Shown piece by piece: positions 1 through 5,711 of a stretch of DNA of 5,711 bases (the stretch's first letter is position 1; each line of letters starts with the position of its first letter). The translations under genes and the position numbers were made by a program. The notes below the pieces were generated by a model, which ran no database searches, had not been told where the DNA came from, and saw only the letters and a list, made by a program, of their open reading frames with translations. The DNA lies in the NCBI GenBank assembly GCA_023427945.1, contig JAEYZR010000255.1, positions 1 to 5,711 on the forward strand, given 5' to 3'. The DNA is from Pseudomonadota bacterium. Its GTDB lineage: Bacteria > Pseudomonadota > Gammaproteobacteria > Burkholderiales > Burkholderiaceae_B.

Positions 1-22
1 GTCGATGGCGGGCCGTCAGGTG

Positions 23-1171
23 TCAGAAGGCAGGAACGGACTTGCGCGGCGTTTTTGCCAAGGTGCGGAACAGCTCCGCCTCTCGAGCGCGATAAGGCGT
101 GCCGTCGGCCTTGAGCAGGTCGTGGAACCACACGGTGGGCGCCTCCATCGTGTACGGGCGCTGCCAGCTGTCCCAGGGGAAGCGGGTCTGGATCGCGCCG
201 TCGACGAAGCCCCAGTTGATCATCCCGATGTTCTCGCGGCGGGCGATCGGCAGGATCGTGTCCACATTGGAGCCGGCGCCGCGGGCGAGCCACTCGGTGC
301 AGATCAGCGGGCGGCCATACTTGCGCAGTTGCTTGATGCGGGACAAAAACGCTTCGGGCTGCTCGTAATTGTGGAAGGTGATCACGTCCGATCTCTCCAA
401 CTGCGTGCGCTGGATCGAAGTGAGCGAGGCGGCGCCGGGCGACCAGTCATCACCGATCCACACGCCGCTGGTGAGCGGCTGCACTGGCTTTTTGGCACGC
501 GCCCAATCGAAGATCCGGGGCAGCAGCTCGGCGATGCGTTCCTGCTCGCCCTTCAACTGCTTGTCCATGTAGTTGCCGCCACCCGGGTTGTCCGGCTCGT
601 TCCACAGGTCCCAGGCGAGCACGCGCTTGTCGTTGGCGAACGCGCCGACAACACCCTCCACATAATCACGGAAGTGCGCGTCATTGGCCGGGTCCACCAG
701 CATGTGGCGGCTTGGGCTCTGCACCCAGCCGGAGTTGTGCACGCCGGGAATCGGGCGACGTTGCGGTCCCAGCACCGGATCCGGGTCCCAGCAGCTGTCG
801 AACAGGACCAGCATCGGGCGGATGCCGTGCTTGTCGGCGATGCTCAGGAAGGTATCGACCCGCTTGAGGAACCCCTGCGGGTCCTGCTGCCAGAGCAGAT
901 CGTGGAGGTACACGCGCATGGTGTTCATGCCGAACTGCTCGTGTGCCCAGCGAAGCTCGCGGTCGATGGCCTCCGGGTCGAAGGTGTCGGCCTGGAACAT
1001 CTCAAGCTGGTTGATGGCGTTGGAGGTGGTGTAGTTCGCCCCCACCAGCCATTCCTGCTTCGCATACCAGCTTTCAGCCTGCGCCGGCGTCCAGCGTACG
1101 GCTTCGGTCGCATGCGCCATCGGCGCAACGGCGAGCAAGGTCGCCAGCAGGAGGGAAGGCCACTTTCGCAT
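23..1171 (-). CDS. Exported clan GH-A glycoside hydrolase (cellulase/GH5-like)
   Basis: This is a probable periplasmic or secreted retaining glycosidase with a (beta/alpha)8 barrel. Residue numbers here count from an ATG three codons upstream (1178-1180). The N-terminus is a clear signal peptide: basic RK, a Leu/Ala-rich core, and a probable cut after AHA (residue 24). The barrel shows NTMRVYLHD (86-94), the acid/base motif WNEP with Glu195, FHNY (269-272) and the nucleophile motif CTEW with Glu296, the usual clan GH-A pair on strands 4 and 7. I chose the ATG at 1171 (382 aa) because AAGGAG sits 9 nt upstream of it, whereas it directly abuts the ATG at 1180. The gene lies 110 bp downstream of galM and is probably co-transcribed. 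Related proteins are often annotated as 1,4-beta-xylanase or cellulase, but I cannot assign the family or substrate. Arabinan, galactan or xylan side chains are plausible from the neighbours. Confidence 0.85.
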   Translation of the reverse strand: MRKWPSLLLATLLAVAPMAHATEAVRWTPAQAESWYAKQEWLVGANYTTSNAINQLEMFQADTFDPEAIDRELRWAHEQFGMNTMRVYLHDLLWQQDPQGFLKRVDTFLSIADKHGIRPMLVLFDSCWDPDPVLGPQRRPIPGVHNSGWVQSPSRHMLVDPANDAHFRDYVEGVVGAFANDKRVLAWDLWNEPDNPGGGNYMDKQLKGEQERIAELLPRIFDWARAKKPVQPLTSGVWIGDDWSPGAASLTSIQRTQLERSDVITFHNYEQPEAFLSRIKQLRKYGRPLICTEWLARGAGSNVDTILPIARRENIGMINWGFVDGAIQTRFPWDSWQRPYTMEAPTVWFHDLLKADGTPYRAREAELFRTLAKTPRKSVPAF

Positions 1172-1180
1172 GAGATGCAT

Positions 1181-1186
1181 CTCCTT
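1181..1186 (-). promoter_or_regulatory. Ribosome binding site deciding the hydrolase start
   Basis: On the minus strand this reads AAGGAG. It is 9 nt from the ATG at 1171 and 0 nt from the ATG at 1180. The spacing favours the downstream start, which also puts the basic RK pair next to the initiator Met, as in a standard signal peptide. Confidence 0.65.
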
Positions 1187-1243
1187 GGATCATGAGCTGC
1201 CCGTCCTGGCCGAAACCGGGAGGCGGGCGCTACGTGGTGGTGG

Positions 1244-1263
1244 TGCCGGCGCAGAGACCGGCA
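1244..1263. repeat. Inverted repeat in the galM to GH-A hydrolase gap
   Basis: TGCCGG and CCGGCA are perfect 6-bp arms around an 8-base loop, just after the galM stop codon. On the minus-strand transcript this could form a small GC-rich hairpin, but no T-run follows. It could stabilise an mRNA end or cause partial attenuation between galM and the hydrolase, or it may be chance in GC-rich DNA. Confidence 0.35.
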
Positions 1264-1281
1264 GGTGCGCAGGGCGCGGGA

Positions 1282-2427
1282 TCAGCGGCGTTGCTTGGCA
1301 GCGCGGTCCGTAGTGAAGTCGTAGACGATCCGGTTCAGATAGGTCTCACCCGGTGCCAGACGCGCCGATCCGAACGCCGGTTGATTCGGGGTATCGGGGA
1401 ACAACTGCGGTTCCAGCGCGATCGCATCGCCCTGGCGATACACGCGGCCACTCTTGCCCACCGTGCTGCCATCCAGGAAGTTGCCCGAATAGAACTGCAG
1501 CCCTGGCTGGGTGGAGAGCAGCGTCATCACGCGACCCGAGCGCGGGTCGTGGACGCGGGCGACTTCGCGCAGTTCACGCACCGGTGCCGTGCTGATGACC
1601 CAGTTGTGGTCGTAGCCTTGGCCGTGCAGCAACTGCGGTTCGTCGCCCCGGCGCAGGTCGCGGCCGATCGCCTTAGGCGTGCGGAAATCGAACGCGGTCC
1701 CTGCTACTGGTTGCAGCATCCCAGTGGGAATCAAGGTCGCATCCACCGGCGTATAGGCGCTGGCCGGAATGGTCAGCTCGTGCTCCATCGCCGAGCCCGA
1801 TCCCTCACCGGAGAGATTCCAGTAGGAATGGTTGCTGAGGTTGACGATGGTGGGCGCGTCGGTGGTGGCGCTGTAGTCGATCTCCAGCCGGCCATTGCCC
1901 TTCAAGGCGTAGGTCGCGGTGACCGTGAGCGTGCCGGGGAAGCCCATGTCGCCATCCGGACTGACGTGCCGCAAGGTAGCGTGGTCCGGGGTGACGTCGA
2001 CGACCTGCCAGACCACCTTGTCGAATCCCCGGGTTCCACCGTGCAGGCTGTTGGGACCGTTGTTGACGGGCACCTGGTAGCTCTTCCCATCGAGGGTGAA
2101 GCGGCCCTTGGCAATGCGGTTGGCGAACCGGCCGACGATGGTGCCGAAGTACTGCGGCTTGTCGAGCGTGGCTTGCAGGTCTTTGTCGCCCAGCAGCACG
2201 TCGGCGAACACACCCTCGCGGTCTGGCACTTCCAGCGAATGCAGTGCGGCGCCCAAGGTCAGGACCCGCGCCTGCATGCCGCTGCCATCGCGCAGCAAGA
2301 TGGATTCCACTTGGGTTCCATCCGGCAACTTGCCCACCACCGTCCGCTCCTGGCCCTCAGCGACGCCCACTGCGGAAAGTGCCAGTACGCCGATCAATCC
2401 CGCCGTTTTCCCCTTGCCAGCACGCAT
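1282..2427 (-). CDS. galM: Exported galactose mutarotase (aldose 1-epimerase)
   Basis: This enzyme interconverts alpha and beta anomers of D-galactose and other aldoses. The 381-residue protein has the full GalM beta-sandwich signature: GRFANRI with Arg100, NSLHGG with His129, LSNHSYWNL with His200 (the presumed acid), YDHNW with Asp273, QPGLQFYSGN (307-316) and ALEPQ with Glu339 (the presumed base). About 25 extra N-terminal residues form a signal peptide (basic KGK, then AGLIGVLALSAVGVA), so it probably acts in the periplasm, unlike the cytoplasmic E. coli enzyme. A GAGAGGGG stretch lies about 9 nt before the ATG. The gene follows dgoK by 93 bp, and that gap carries a copy of the shared operator-like element, so galM probably has its own promoter as well as possible readthrough from dgoK. 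Export suggests it works on sugars released by the neighbouring secreted hydrolases. The enzyme class is secure; the in vivo sugar is inferred. Confidence 0.95.
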   Translation of the reverse strand: MRAGKGKTAGLIGVLALSAVGVAEGQERTVVGKLPDGTQVESILLRDGSGMQARVLTLGAALHSLEVPDREGVFADVLLGDKDLQATLDKPQYFGTIVGRFANRIAKGRFTLDGKSYQVPVNNGPNSLHGGTRGFDKVVWQVVDVTPDHATLRHVSPDGDMGFPGTLTVTATYALKGNGRLEIDYSATTDAPTIVNLSNHSYWNLSGEGSGSAMEHELTIPASAYTPVDATLIPTGMLQPVAGTAFDFRTPKAIGRDLRRGDEPQLLHGQGYDHNWVISTAPVRELREVARVHDPRSGRVMTLLSTQPGLQFYSGNFLDGSTVGKSGRVYRQGDAIALEPQLFPDTPNQPAFGSARLAPGETYLNRIVYDFTTDRAAKQRR

Positions 2428-2466
2428 TGCTCAAGACCCCTCTCGATGTCGTGGAGCGTACAAAAA

Positions 2467-2487
2467 CATATAATCAGACAATACGCA
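2467..2487 (-). promoter_or_regulatory. Operator-like element, copy A, upstream of galM
   Basis: The plus strand reads CATATAATC, one variable base, GACAATA, one variable base, GCA. It matches copy B (3478-3498, read on the minus strand) at 19 of 21 positions. Relative to galM it has the same orientation as copy B has to the GH43 gene. The core ATTGTC-N-GATTAT is an imperfect inverted repeat of the kind bound by GntR/FadR-family repressors. It ends about 40 bp before the galM ATG, a suitable position for controlling a galM promoter. The regulator identity is inferred only. Confidence 0.65.
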
Positions 2488-2488
2488 C

Positions 2489-2501
2489 GTTGCGACGCAA
2501 C
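2489..2501. repeat. Perfect inverted repeat beside operator copy A
   Basis: GTTGCG-A-CGCAAC is a perfect 6-bp dyad around one base, two bases from operator copy A, in the dgoK to galM gap. It has no counterpart beside copy B. It could be a second regulator site. The one-base loop and lack of a T-run argue against a terminator. Chance remains possible. Confidence 0.4.
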
Positions 2502-2520
2502 AAGCGTTCAATGTGGACGG

Positions 2521-3450
2521 TCAGTGCGCCGCGGCAGCCATCGCATGGATGGCCGAAAATCCGCGCACCACGGCGTCCGGCGACGCGGTCGGCCGCGCTG
2601 CGATGCCGAGTTCGGCCAATGCCGCCTGGTAAAGCCGGTTGACCGGACCGGAACCGACCAAGGGCACTGAGGCATTTTTCAAGGAAGGAAACAGCGCCAA
2701 CGCGTCGGCGATCTCCGCGCCGACCAGCAGGCCGCGCAGGTAGGAACTTGTCTGGTCGCGAGGCAGTGCACCCCGGATCATCCTCGCGCGAACGCCGAAG
2801 AGCAGGGCGCCCAACCCGAGGGGGCCGTTTGCCGCCGCGCGCACACCTTCGGCAAAGGCCGCCCCGGGTGTGCCGGGCCCCTCAAGCACGGATGCCAGCA
2901 GGCCGGCGCTGGCCAAACGGTCGAACAGCTCACCCGACATCGAGGTCATGAAACTGTCCACACGCCCATCGATGAGCTGTATCCACTTCGTGTGCGTACC
3001 GGGCAGGGCGACGATGGCACCCAGGTCGATGTTTCCGCCACTGAGCAAGCCCAGCAACTCGGTCTCCTCACCGCGCAGCACATCGGGCGCGCCGTCGACG
3101 GGGCGCACGCATGCCATGCCGGGCACGATGCTCACATCCAGCGTACCGATGCGGGTGGGTACCAGGCTCAGCGCGACCGCCTCCACGCCCGCAGGACAAT
3201 CCACATAGCCGGCATCGATCCAACCAACGTTGGAGCCGATCATGCCGGCGGCATAGGCATGGCCGGCGTCGGGCCACCGTGCCCGGATCGCATCGGCGGC
3301 GGCGGCCATACCTTCGCGCTGCAGCAGTGCCACTCCGGCGGGCGTTTCGTATGCGTCCAGCCGTCGTCCATCGGTCCCGATCAGGTAGGCCCGCAGATTG
3401 GAGCTGCCCCAGTTGATGCCAATGATGCTGTCCGTGTGACGCTGGTGCAT
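2521..3450 (-). CDS. dgoK: 2-dehydro-3-deoxygalactonokinase
   Basis: This cytoplasmic sugar-acid kinase phosphorylates 2-keto-3-deoxy-D-galactonate with ATP, giving the substrate of KDPGal aldolase in the DeLey-Doudoroff galactose pathway. The 309-residue length fits the DgoK family. Landmarks are INWGSSNLRAYL (11-22, first nucleotide-binding motif), AGMIGSNVGW (68-77), VPGM (109-112), LRGEETELLG (125-134), PGTHTKW (150-156), MSGELFD (171-177) and RGLLVGAE (239-246). The third residue of the first motif is Asn13, where the E. coli protein, as I recall it, has Asp. The codon is clearly AAC, so this is not a translation error. There is no signal peptide. The start is supported by GAGGA 6 nt upstream of the ATG. 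The gene is divergent from the GH43 gene and is followed by galM. The usual partner, the aldolase dgoA, is absent from the window. Confidence 0.93.
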   Translation of the reverse strand: MHQRHTDSIIGINWGSSNLRAYLIGTDGRRLDAYETPAGVALLQREGMAAAADAIRARWPDAGHAYAAGMIGSNVGWIDAGYVDCPAGVEAVALSLVPTRIGTLDVSIVPGMACVRPVDGAPDVLRGEETELLGLLSGGNIDLGAIVALPGTHTKWIQLIDGRVDSFMTSMSGELFDRLASAGLLASVLEGPGTPGAAFAEGVRAAANGPLGLGALLFGVRARMIRGALPRDQTSSYLRGLLVGAEIADALALFPSLKNASVPLVGSGPVNRLYQAALAELGIAARPTASPDAVVRGFSAIHAMAAAAH

Positions 3451-3477
3451 AGCGGATCCTCAAGGTGGACGGAGTGT

Positions 3478-3498
3478 TGCCTATTGTCCGATTATATG
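3478..3498 (+). promoter_or_regulatory. Operator-like element, copy B, in the dgoK/GH43 divergent region
   Basis: On the plus strand this reads TGC, a variable base, TATTGTC, a variable base, GATTATATG. It matches copy A at 2467-2487 (read on the minus strand) at 19 of 21 positions. It lies 27 bp from the dgoK start and 56 bp from the chosen GH43 start, so one bound protein could control both directions. It also contains a perfect TATAAT on the minus strand, so binding could block a dgoK promoter. No regulator gene is present in the window. Confidence 0.7.
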
Positions 3499-3521
3499 AT
3501 TTGGTTGTGCGGCGCTGGCAA
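3491..3521 (-). promoter_or_regulatory. Candidate dgoK promoter
   Basis: On the minus strand TTGCCA (3516-3521) is followed after 19 bases by TATAAT (3491-3496). The -10 is perfect and the -35 matches TTGACA at 5 of 6, but the spacer is about two bases longer than ideal. Transcription would start near 3484, leaving a leader of about 34 nt before dgoK. The -10 overlaps operator copy B, as expected for a repressed promoter. Confidence 0.4.
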
Positions 3522-3544
3522 GCCTGTCAGTGCGACATTCCACG

Positions 3545-3549
3545 GGAGG
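3545..3549 (+). promoter_or_regulatory. Ribosome binding site deciding the GH43 start
   Basis: GGAGG lies 5 nt before the ATG at 3555. The frame is open back to an ATG at 3465, but that start has no comparable site. It would also bury operator copy B in coding sequence and displace the signal peptide from the N-terminus. Confidence 0.75.
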
Positions 3550-3554
3550 GGAAG

Positions 3555-4565
3555 ATGTTCAATGGCACGCTTCGTGCGCTGGTGGTCATGGCGCTCCTGC
3601 AGGCATCGGGCGGCGTATCCGCCATAACGCCGGCAACGGACAATCCACTTCTACTGTCCGGGCCAGACCCGTGGATCACCCGCGAGGGCCAGATCTTCTA
3701 CTACATGGGCACCCACGGTGACCGGCTGGCCATCCGCGCCACCACCGATCTCGCCAAGCTGGATGCTGCAGAGGAAATCACGGTGTGGCGGCCACCGGCG
3801 ACCGGTCCCAATGCCACCTCGATCTGGGCCCCGGAACTGCACCGCATCGAGGGCAAGTGGTACATCTACTACACGGCTGCCGCCAGCGGCATTGCCGAAG
3901 GGCAGGAAGACTCACACCGCGGCGTGTTCGTGCTCGAAAACAGCAGCGCCGACCCCACCACCGGCGAATGGCGCGACCGCGGTCGTTTGGCCACCGCTCA
4001 TCCTGGGATCGATGGCACGACTTTCAGCAAGGGAGGAAAGCGCTATTTCGTTTACTCCCCGTATATCGGGCCGGACAGTGTGCTGGCCATCGTGGCCATG
4101 TCCAACCCATGGACACTGACGGGAGCGGAAACCATCATCGCGCGCCCCGACCAGACCTGGGAGCGGCAGGGCGGCAGGCAGATCCTAGAAGGGCCCGAAT
4201 TCCTCCAGGGCCCGAACGGGGACCTGTTTCTGACCTACTCAGGCAGCGCCTGCTGGTCCGATGATTACGCCATTGGCCTGCTGCACGCCAAAGCAGGCGC
4301 AGATCCCTTGGATGCAAAGGCGTGGTCCAAGGAAAAGCGCCCTATCTTGGCGAAGAACCCGGCCGGCAATGTATATGCGCCGGGGCATAACGGGTTCTTC
4401 CAGATGAGTGACGGAACGCCATGGATCGTATATCACGCCAATCCGGGCCCTGAAATGGGCTGTACATCCGAACGTTCGCCGCGCGTGCAGCCCGTGCATT
4501 GGGATGAGGAGGGCAGGCCTGCACTGGACCTGCCTGTAGGGAAGAGCGCCAAAGTGCTCAAATAG
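3555..4565 (+). CDS. Exported GH43 glycoside hydrolase, probable exo-alpha-L-arabinofuranosidase
   Basis: This is a secreted or periplasmic inverting glycosidase of 336 residues with a five-bladed beta-propeller catalytic domain. Residues 1-23 form a signal peptide ending VSA. The three GH43 acidic residues are visible: Asp38 in GPDPW (general base), Asp153 in GIDGTTF (pKa modulator) and Glu212 in LEGPE (general acid). SIWAPELH with KWYIYYTAA (89-108) and APGHNGFF with His278 are further family hallmarks, and the ending around RSPRVQPVHWDEEGRP is typical of exo-acting alpha-1,5-L-arabinofuranosidases. I infer the GH43_26-like group from this pattern, and the substrate would be arabinan or arabinose side chains. 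The protein has only the catalytic domain, with no carbohydrate-binding module. It is transcribed divergently from dgoK, with operator copy B between them. Family assignment is firm; the exact linkage is inferred, and beta-xylosidase activity cannot be excluded. Confidence 0.92.
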   Translation: MFNGTLRALVVMALLQASGGVSAITPATDNPLLLSGPDPWITREGQIFYYMGTHGDRLAIRATTDLAKLDAAEEITVWRPPATGPNATSIWAPELHRIEGKWYIYYTAAASGIAEGQEDSHRGVFVLENSSADPTTGEWRDRGRLATAHPGIDGTTFSKGGKRYFVYSPYIGPDSVLAIVAMSNPWTLTGAETIIARPDQTWERQGGRQILEGPEFLQGPNGDLFLTYSGSACWSDDYAIGLLHAKAGADPLDAKAWSKEKRPILAKNPAGNVYAPGHNGFFQMSDGTPWIVYHANPGPEMGCTSERSPRVQPVHWDEEGRPALDLPVGKSAKVLK

Positions 4566-4594
4566 CTACGGTGGGCGGATGTTCGAACTGACAA

Positions 4595-4616
4595 GAGCGC
4601 CCCAGGCATGGGGCTC
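4595..4616 (+). terminator. Weak hairpin after the GH43 gene
   Basis: GAGC(G)CCCC, loop AGGCAT, then GGGGCTC gives a stem of about 7 bp with one bulged base, starting 30 bp after the GH43 stop. The following bases are AT-containing (AATACTCGGTTTATA) but not a true T-run, so it is at best a weak intrinsic terminator for GH43. Nothing else convincing lies between 4617 and the ribosome binding site of the next gene. Confidence 0.35.
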
Positions 4617-4756
4617 AATACTCGGTTTATATCGGCAAACGCTTTGATGCTTGGATGCGGGCATTGCGCGCCGCGACCTGGCCTTTTCTTTCGTGACTGG
4701 GAAGCCGGTGGGTATAGGATGGTTGGGCGCGGGCCCGAGCACGCCAGCCCGGACTG

Positions 4757-4765
4757 AAAAGGAGA
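4757..4765 (+). promoter_or_regulatory. Ribosome binding site deciding the ankyrin-like gene start
   Basis: AAAAGGAGA places GGAG (4761-4764) 6 nt before the ATG at 4771. The frame is open back to an ATG at 4651, but the extra 40 codons lack a comparable site and encode a Gly/Pro-rich stretch unlike the rest, so the shorter start is preferred. Confidence 0.7.
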
Positions 4766-4770
4766 TACCC

Positions 4771-5223
4771 ATGGAACTGCTGCCGAAGGCGATAGCTGAC
4801 GGGCGGGGCAAACTCTATGTGACCCTCCCTGAGTTTCGAGAAGCTTTTAGACAGATGTTCCAAGCGGTCGAGCAGCTCCCGAAGGCCGTCATTGACCGCG
4901 GCAGGGCTTTGGCCTACCCGCAGTTGCATCACGCTTGTGTTCAGGGCGACATCGAGCTGGTCGAAGCGTTGCTAAGTCGAGGTGTAGGGCCTAACAGCTA
5001 TCCTTTCACGGAAGACGAAGGCGATGAGCCGCCTCTGGTTTGGCTGGTGATGGCAGAAGAGATGAAAATTGACGCGAAGATATCTGTTGCGTCCGTCCTG
5101 ATTCGATATGGCGCGGATGTGGAGGAAGGGGATGCCCTCTCGTTGGCGCAGCAATTGGGAGACTGGCCCTTCGCAAATTACCTAGAGGAGGCGGGGCGAG
5201 GCCAGCCACAAACGGCTGGATAG
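4771..5223 (+). CDS. Small ankyrin-repeat-like protein, function unknown
   Basis: This is a 150-residue cytoplasmic protein with no signal peptide or membrane segment. After a charged helical lead-in (1-48), residues 50-79 match an ankyrin unit (LHHACVQGDIELVEALLSRG). Residues 86-118 form a second, longer unit with an insert (PPLVWLVM ... VASVLIRYGADVEEGD), and 121-141 a partial third (ALSLAQQLGDWPFANYLEEAG). Such short ankyrin proteins bind other proteins, and some serve as immunity partners for toxins, but no toxin gene is visible here. By hand count positions 4801-5160 are about 57% GC, lower than two sampled dgoK lines (about 62%) and a sampled GH43 line (about 65%), and they use more A/T-ending codons, which suggests an accessory or acquired gene. 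It is convergent with the GH15 gene and unrelated in role to the sugar genes. The fold call is reasonably supported; the function is unknown. Confidence 0.75.
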   Translation: MELLPKAIADGRGKLYVTLPEFREAFRQMFQAVEQLPKAVIDRGRALAYPQLHHACVQGDIELVEALLSRGVGPNSYPFTEDEGDEPPLVWLVMAEEMKIDAKISVASVLIRYGADVEEGDALSLAQQLGDWPFANYLEEAGRGQPQTAG

Positions 5224-5345
5224 GGGCTAGGCGAGTACGGACAGGGGCAGGTGCATACCCGAAGCGATAGCAACTTGGGATAGAGCCAACTCTCGCCGGC
5301 CCTTTCAGCGCCCCGAGGAACATCGGCCCAGGTGGGTGCGCAGCG

Positions 5346-5711
5346 CTACTCGCCATCCACCGCATAAGCAGCGTGCACCAAGGCCAAGTGACTCAGTCCT
5401 TGTGGCGTGTTGCCTAGCCCCTGTTCCTGGTGGGGATCCCACATCTCCGGCATCAGGCCTACGTCGTTCTGGACCCGGGCCAGCAGCGCGCCGAACAAGC
5501 GACTGGCTTCTTCCTTCTCGCCCAGCAGGCCGTAGGCCTCCACCATCCAGAACGCGCAACTGATGAACGTGCTTTCGCAGTCCTGCATGCCGCTGTAGCG
5601 CCACAGCAGATCGCCGCTGTCATCGGACAGTTCGCGCCGCATGGCCTCTCGCGTTGAGATGAAGCGCTCCCGACGCACGTCGCCCAGGCCGAAGCGCGAG
5701 GCCAGCATCAG
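5346..5711 (-). CDS. GH15 glycoside hydrolase (glucoamylase/trehalase-like), C-terminal fragment
   Basis: This is the 3' end of a leftward gene whose beginning lies beyond the right edge; the frame stays open to the last base, so the Met at 5708 is internal. About 122 residues are visible of a family that is usually near 600. From that Met, RFGLGDVRRERFISTREAMRREL (5-27), LLWRYSGMQDCESTFISCAFWMVEAYGL (34-61), NDVGLMPEMWDP (81-92, with Glu88 at the position expected for the catalytic base) and GLGNTPQGLSHLALVHAA (97-114) are the closing (alpha/alpha)6-barrel helices of bacterial GH15 enzymes. The residues quoted are spans with key positions, not a full sequence. Such enzymes cleave alpha-glucosidic bonds and, in related genera, are often found beside trehalose-synthesis genes. 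Here the next 122 bp hold no minus-strand gene, so this one ends its operon. Substrate cannot be told from this part. Confidence 0.88.
   Translation of the reverse strand: MMLASRFGLGDVRRERFISTREAMRRELSDDSGDLLWRYSGMQDCESTFISCAFWMVEAYGLLGEKEEASRLFGALLARVQNDVGLMPEMWDPHQEQGLGNTPQGLSHLALVHAAYAVDGE

Noticed and set aside
5..1195. Long plus-strand open frame of 396 codons
   Set aside because: It is antisense to the GH-A hydrolase, which has a signal peptide and catalytic motifs. The plus-strand translation is Arg/Val/Gly-rich with no recognisable domain, as expected for a shadow frame in GC-rich DNA.
2469..2474. Perfect TATAAT on the plus strand as a promoter running rightward into dgoK antisense
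   Set aside because: It lies inside operator copy A, no convincing -35 is seen at 16-18 bp, and no plus-strand gene follows. The AT-richness is explained by the conserved element.
1192..2670. Plus-strand open frame of 492 codons, the longest in the window
   Set aside because: It runs antisense through all of galM and into dgoK, crosses the operator-containing gap and has no domain-like sequence. GalM on the other strand is unambiguous.
3465..3554. Upstream ATG extending the GH43 protein by 30 residues
   Set aside because: It lacks a suitable ribosome binding site, contains operator copy B and would place the signal peptide internally. GGAGG and the signal peptide both support 3555.
2992..3627. 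Plus-strand open frame across the dgoK start and the divergent promoter region
   Set aside because: It is antisense to dgoK and overlaps the GH43 signal peptide in another frame. Its composition is shadow-like and it would place the operator inside coding sequence.
4713..4720. TATAGGAT as a -10 box for the ankyrin-like gene
   Set aside because: It is a weak match, and no credible -35 lies at normal spacing, so I could not support a promoter.
4651..4770. Upstream ATG extending the ankyrin-like protein by 40 residues
   Set aside because: The added residues do not look like part of the fold, and the strong ribosome binding site fits the ATG at 4771.
5224..5345. Bidirectional terminator between the convergent ankyrin-like and GH15 genes
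   Set aside because: One would be expected here, but I found no stem of useful length followed by a T-run on either strand.
5006..5604. Several minus-strand frames overlapping the ankyrin-like and GH15 genes
   Set aside because: Their sequences are Arg/Pro-rich with no family resemblance, and they overlap better-supported genes.

Overview
The window looks like chromosomal DNA from a gammaproteobacterium of the Xanthomonas/Stenotrophomonas/Lysobacter type. This is an inference from high GC (roughly 60-65% in the main genes by spot counts), strongly biased third positions that give long antisense shadow frames, exported plant-polysaccharide enzymes, and protein sequences typical of that family. 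No RNA genes, insertion sequences, CRISPR arrays or phage genes are visible.

Positions 23-4565 form a sugar-utilisation locus. Three leftward genes (transcription order: a 2-dehydro-3-deoxygalactonokinase dgoK, an exported galactose mutarotase galM, and an exported clan GH-A glycoside hydrolase) stand back to back with a rightward, exported GH43 enzyme of the exo-arabinofuranosidase type. The two secreted hydrolases would trim arabinose- or galactose-containing plant polymers. The mutarotase would interconvert the anomers of the released aldose, and the kinase belongs to the DeLey-Doudoroff-type galactonate branch of galactose catabolism. The partner aldolase, the upstream oxidation steps and the transporter are not in the window.

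The most informative non-coding signal is a nearly identical 21-bp element that occurs twice: in the dgoK/GH43 divergent promoter region (3478-3498) and in the dgoK-galM gap (2467-2487). The copies match at 19 of 21 bases and lie in the same orientation relative to GH43 and galM. Their core resembles a GntR/FadR-type half-palindrome (ATTGTC-N-GATTAT). This suggests that all four genes share a regulator encoded outside the window.

Positions 4566-4770 carry no convincing gene; they hold a weak hairpin after GH43 and the leader of the next gene. Positions 4771-5223 encode a small ankyrin-repeat-like protein with lower GC than its neighbours, probably an accessory gene of unknown role. Positions 5224-5345 are a convergent intergenic gap with no clear terminator. 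Positions 5346-5711 are the C-terminal end of a GH15 glucoamylase/trehalase-like gene running leftward from beyond the right edge. Bases 1-22 are too short to interpret.
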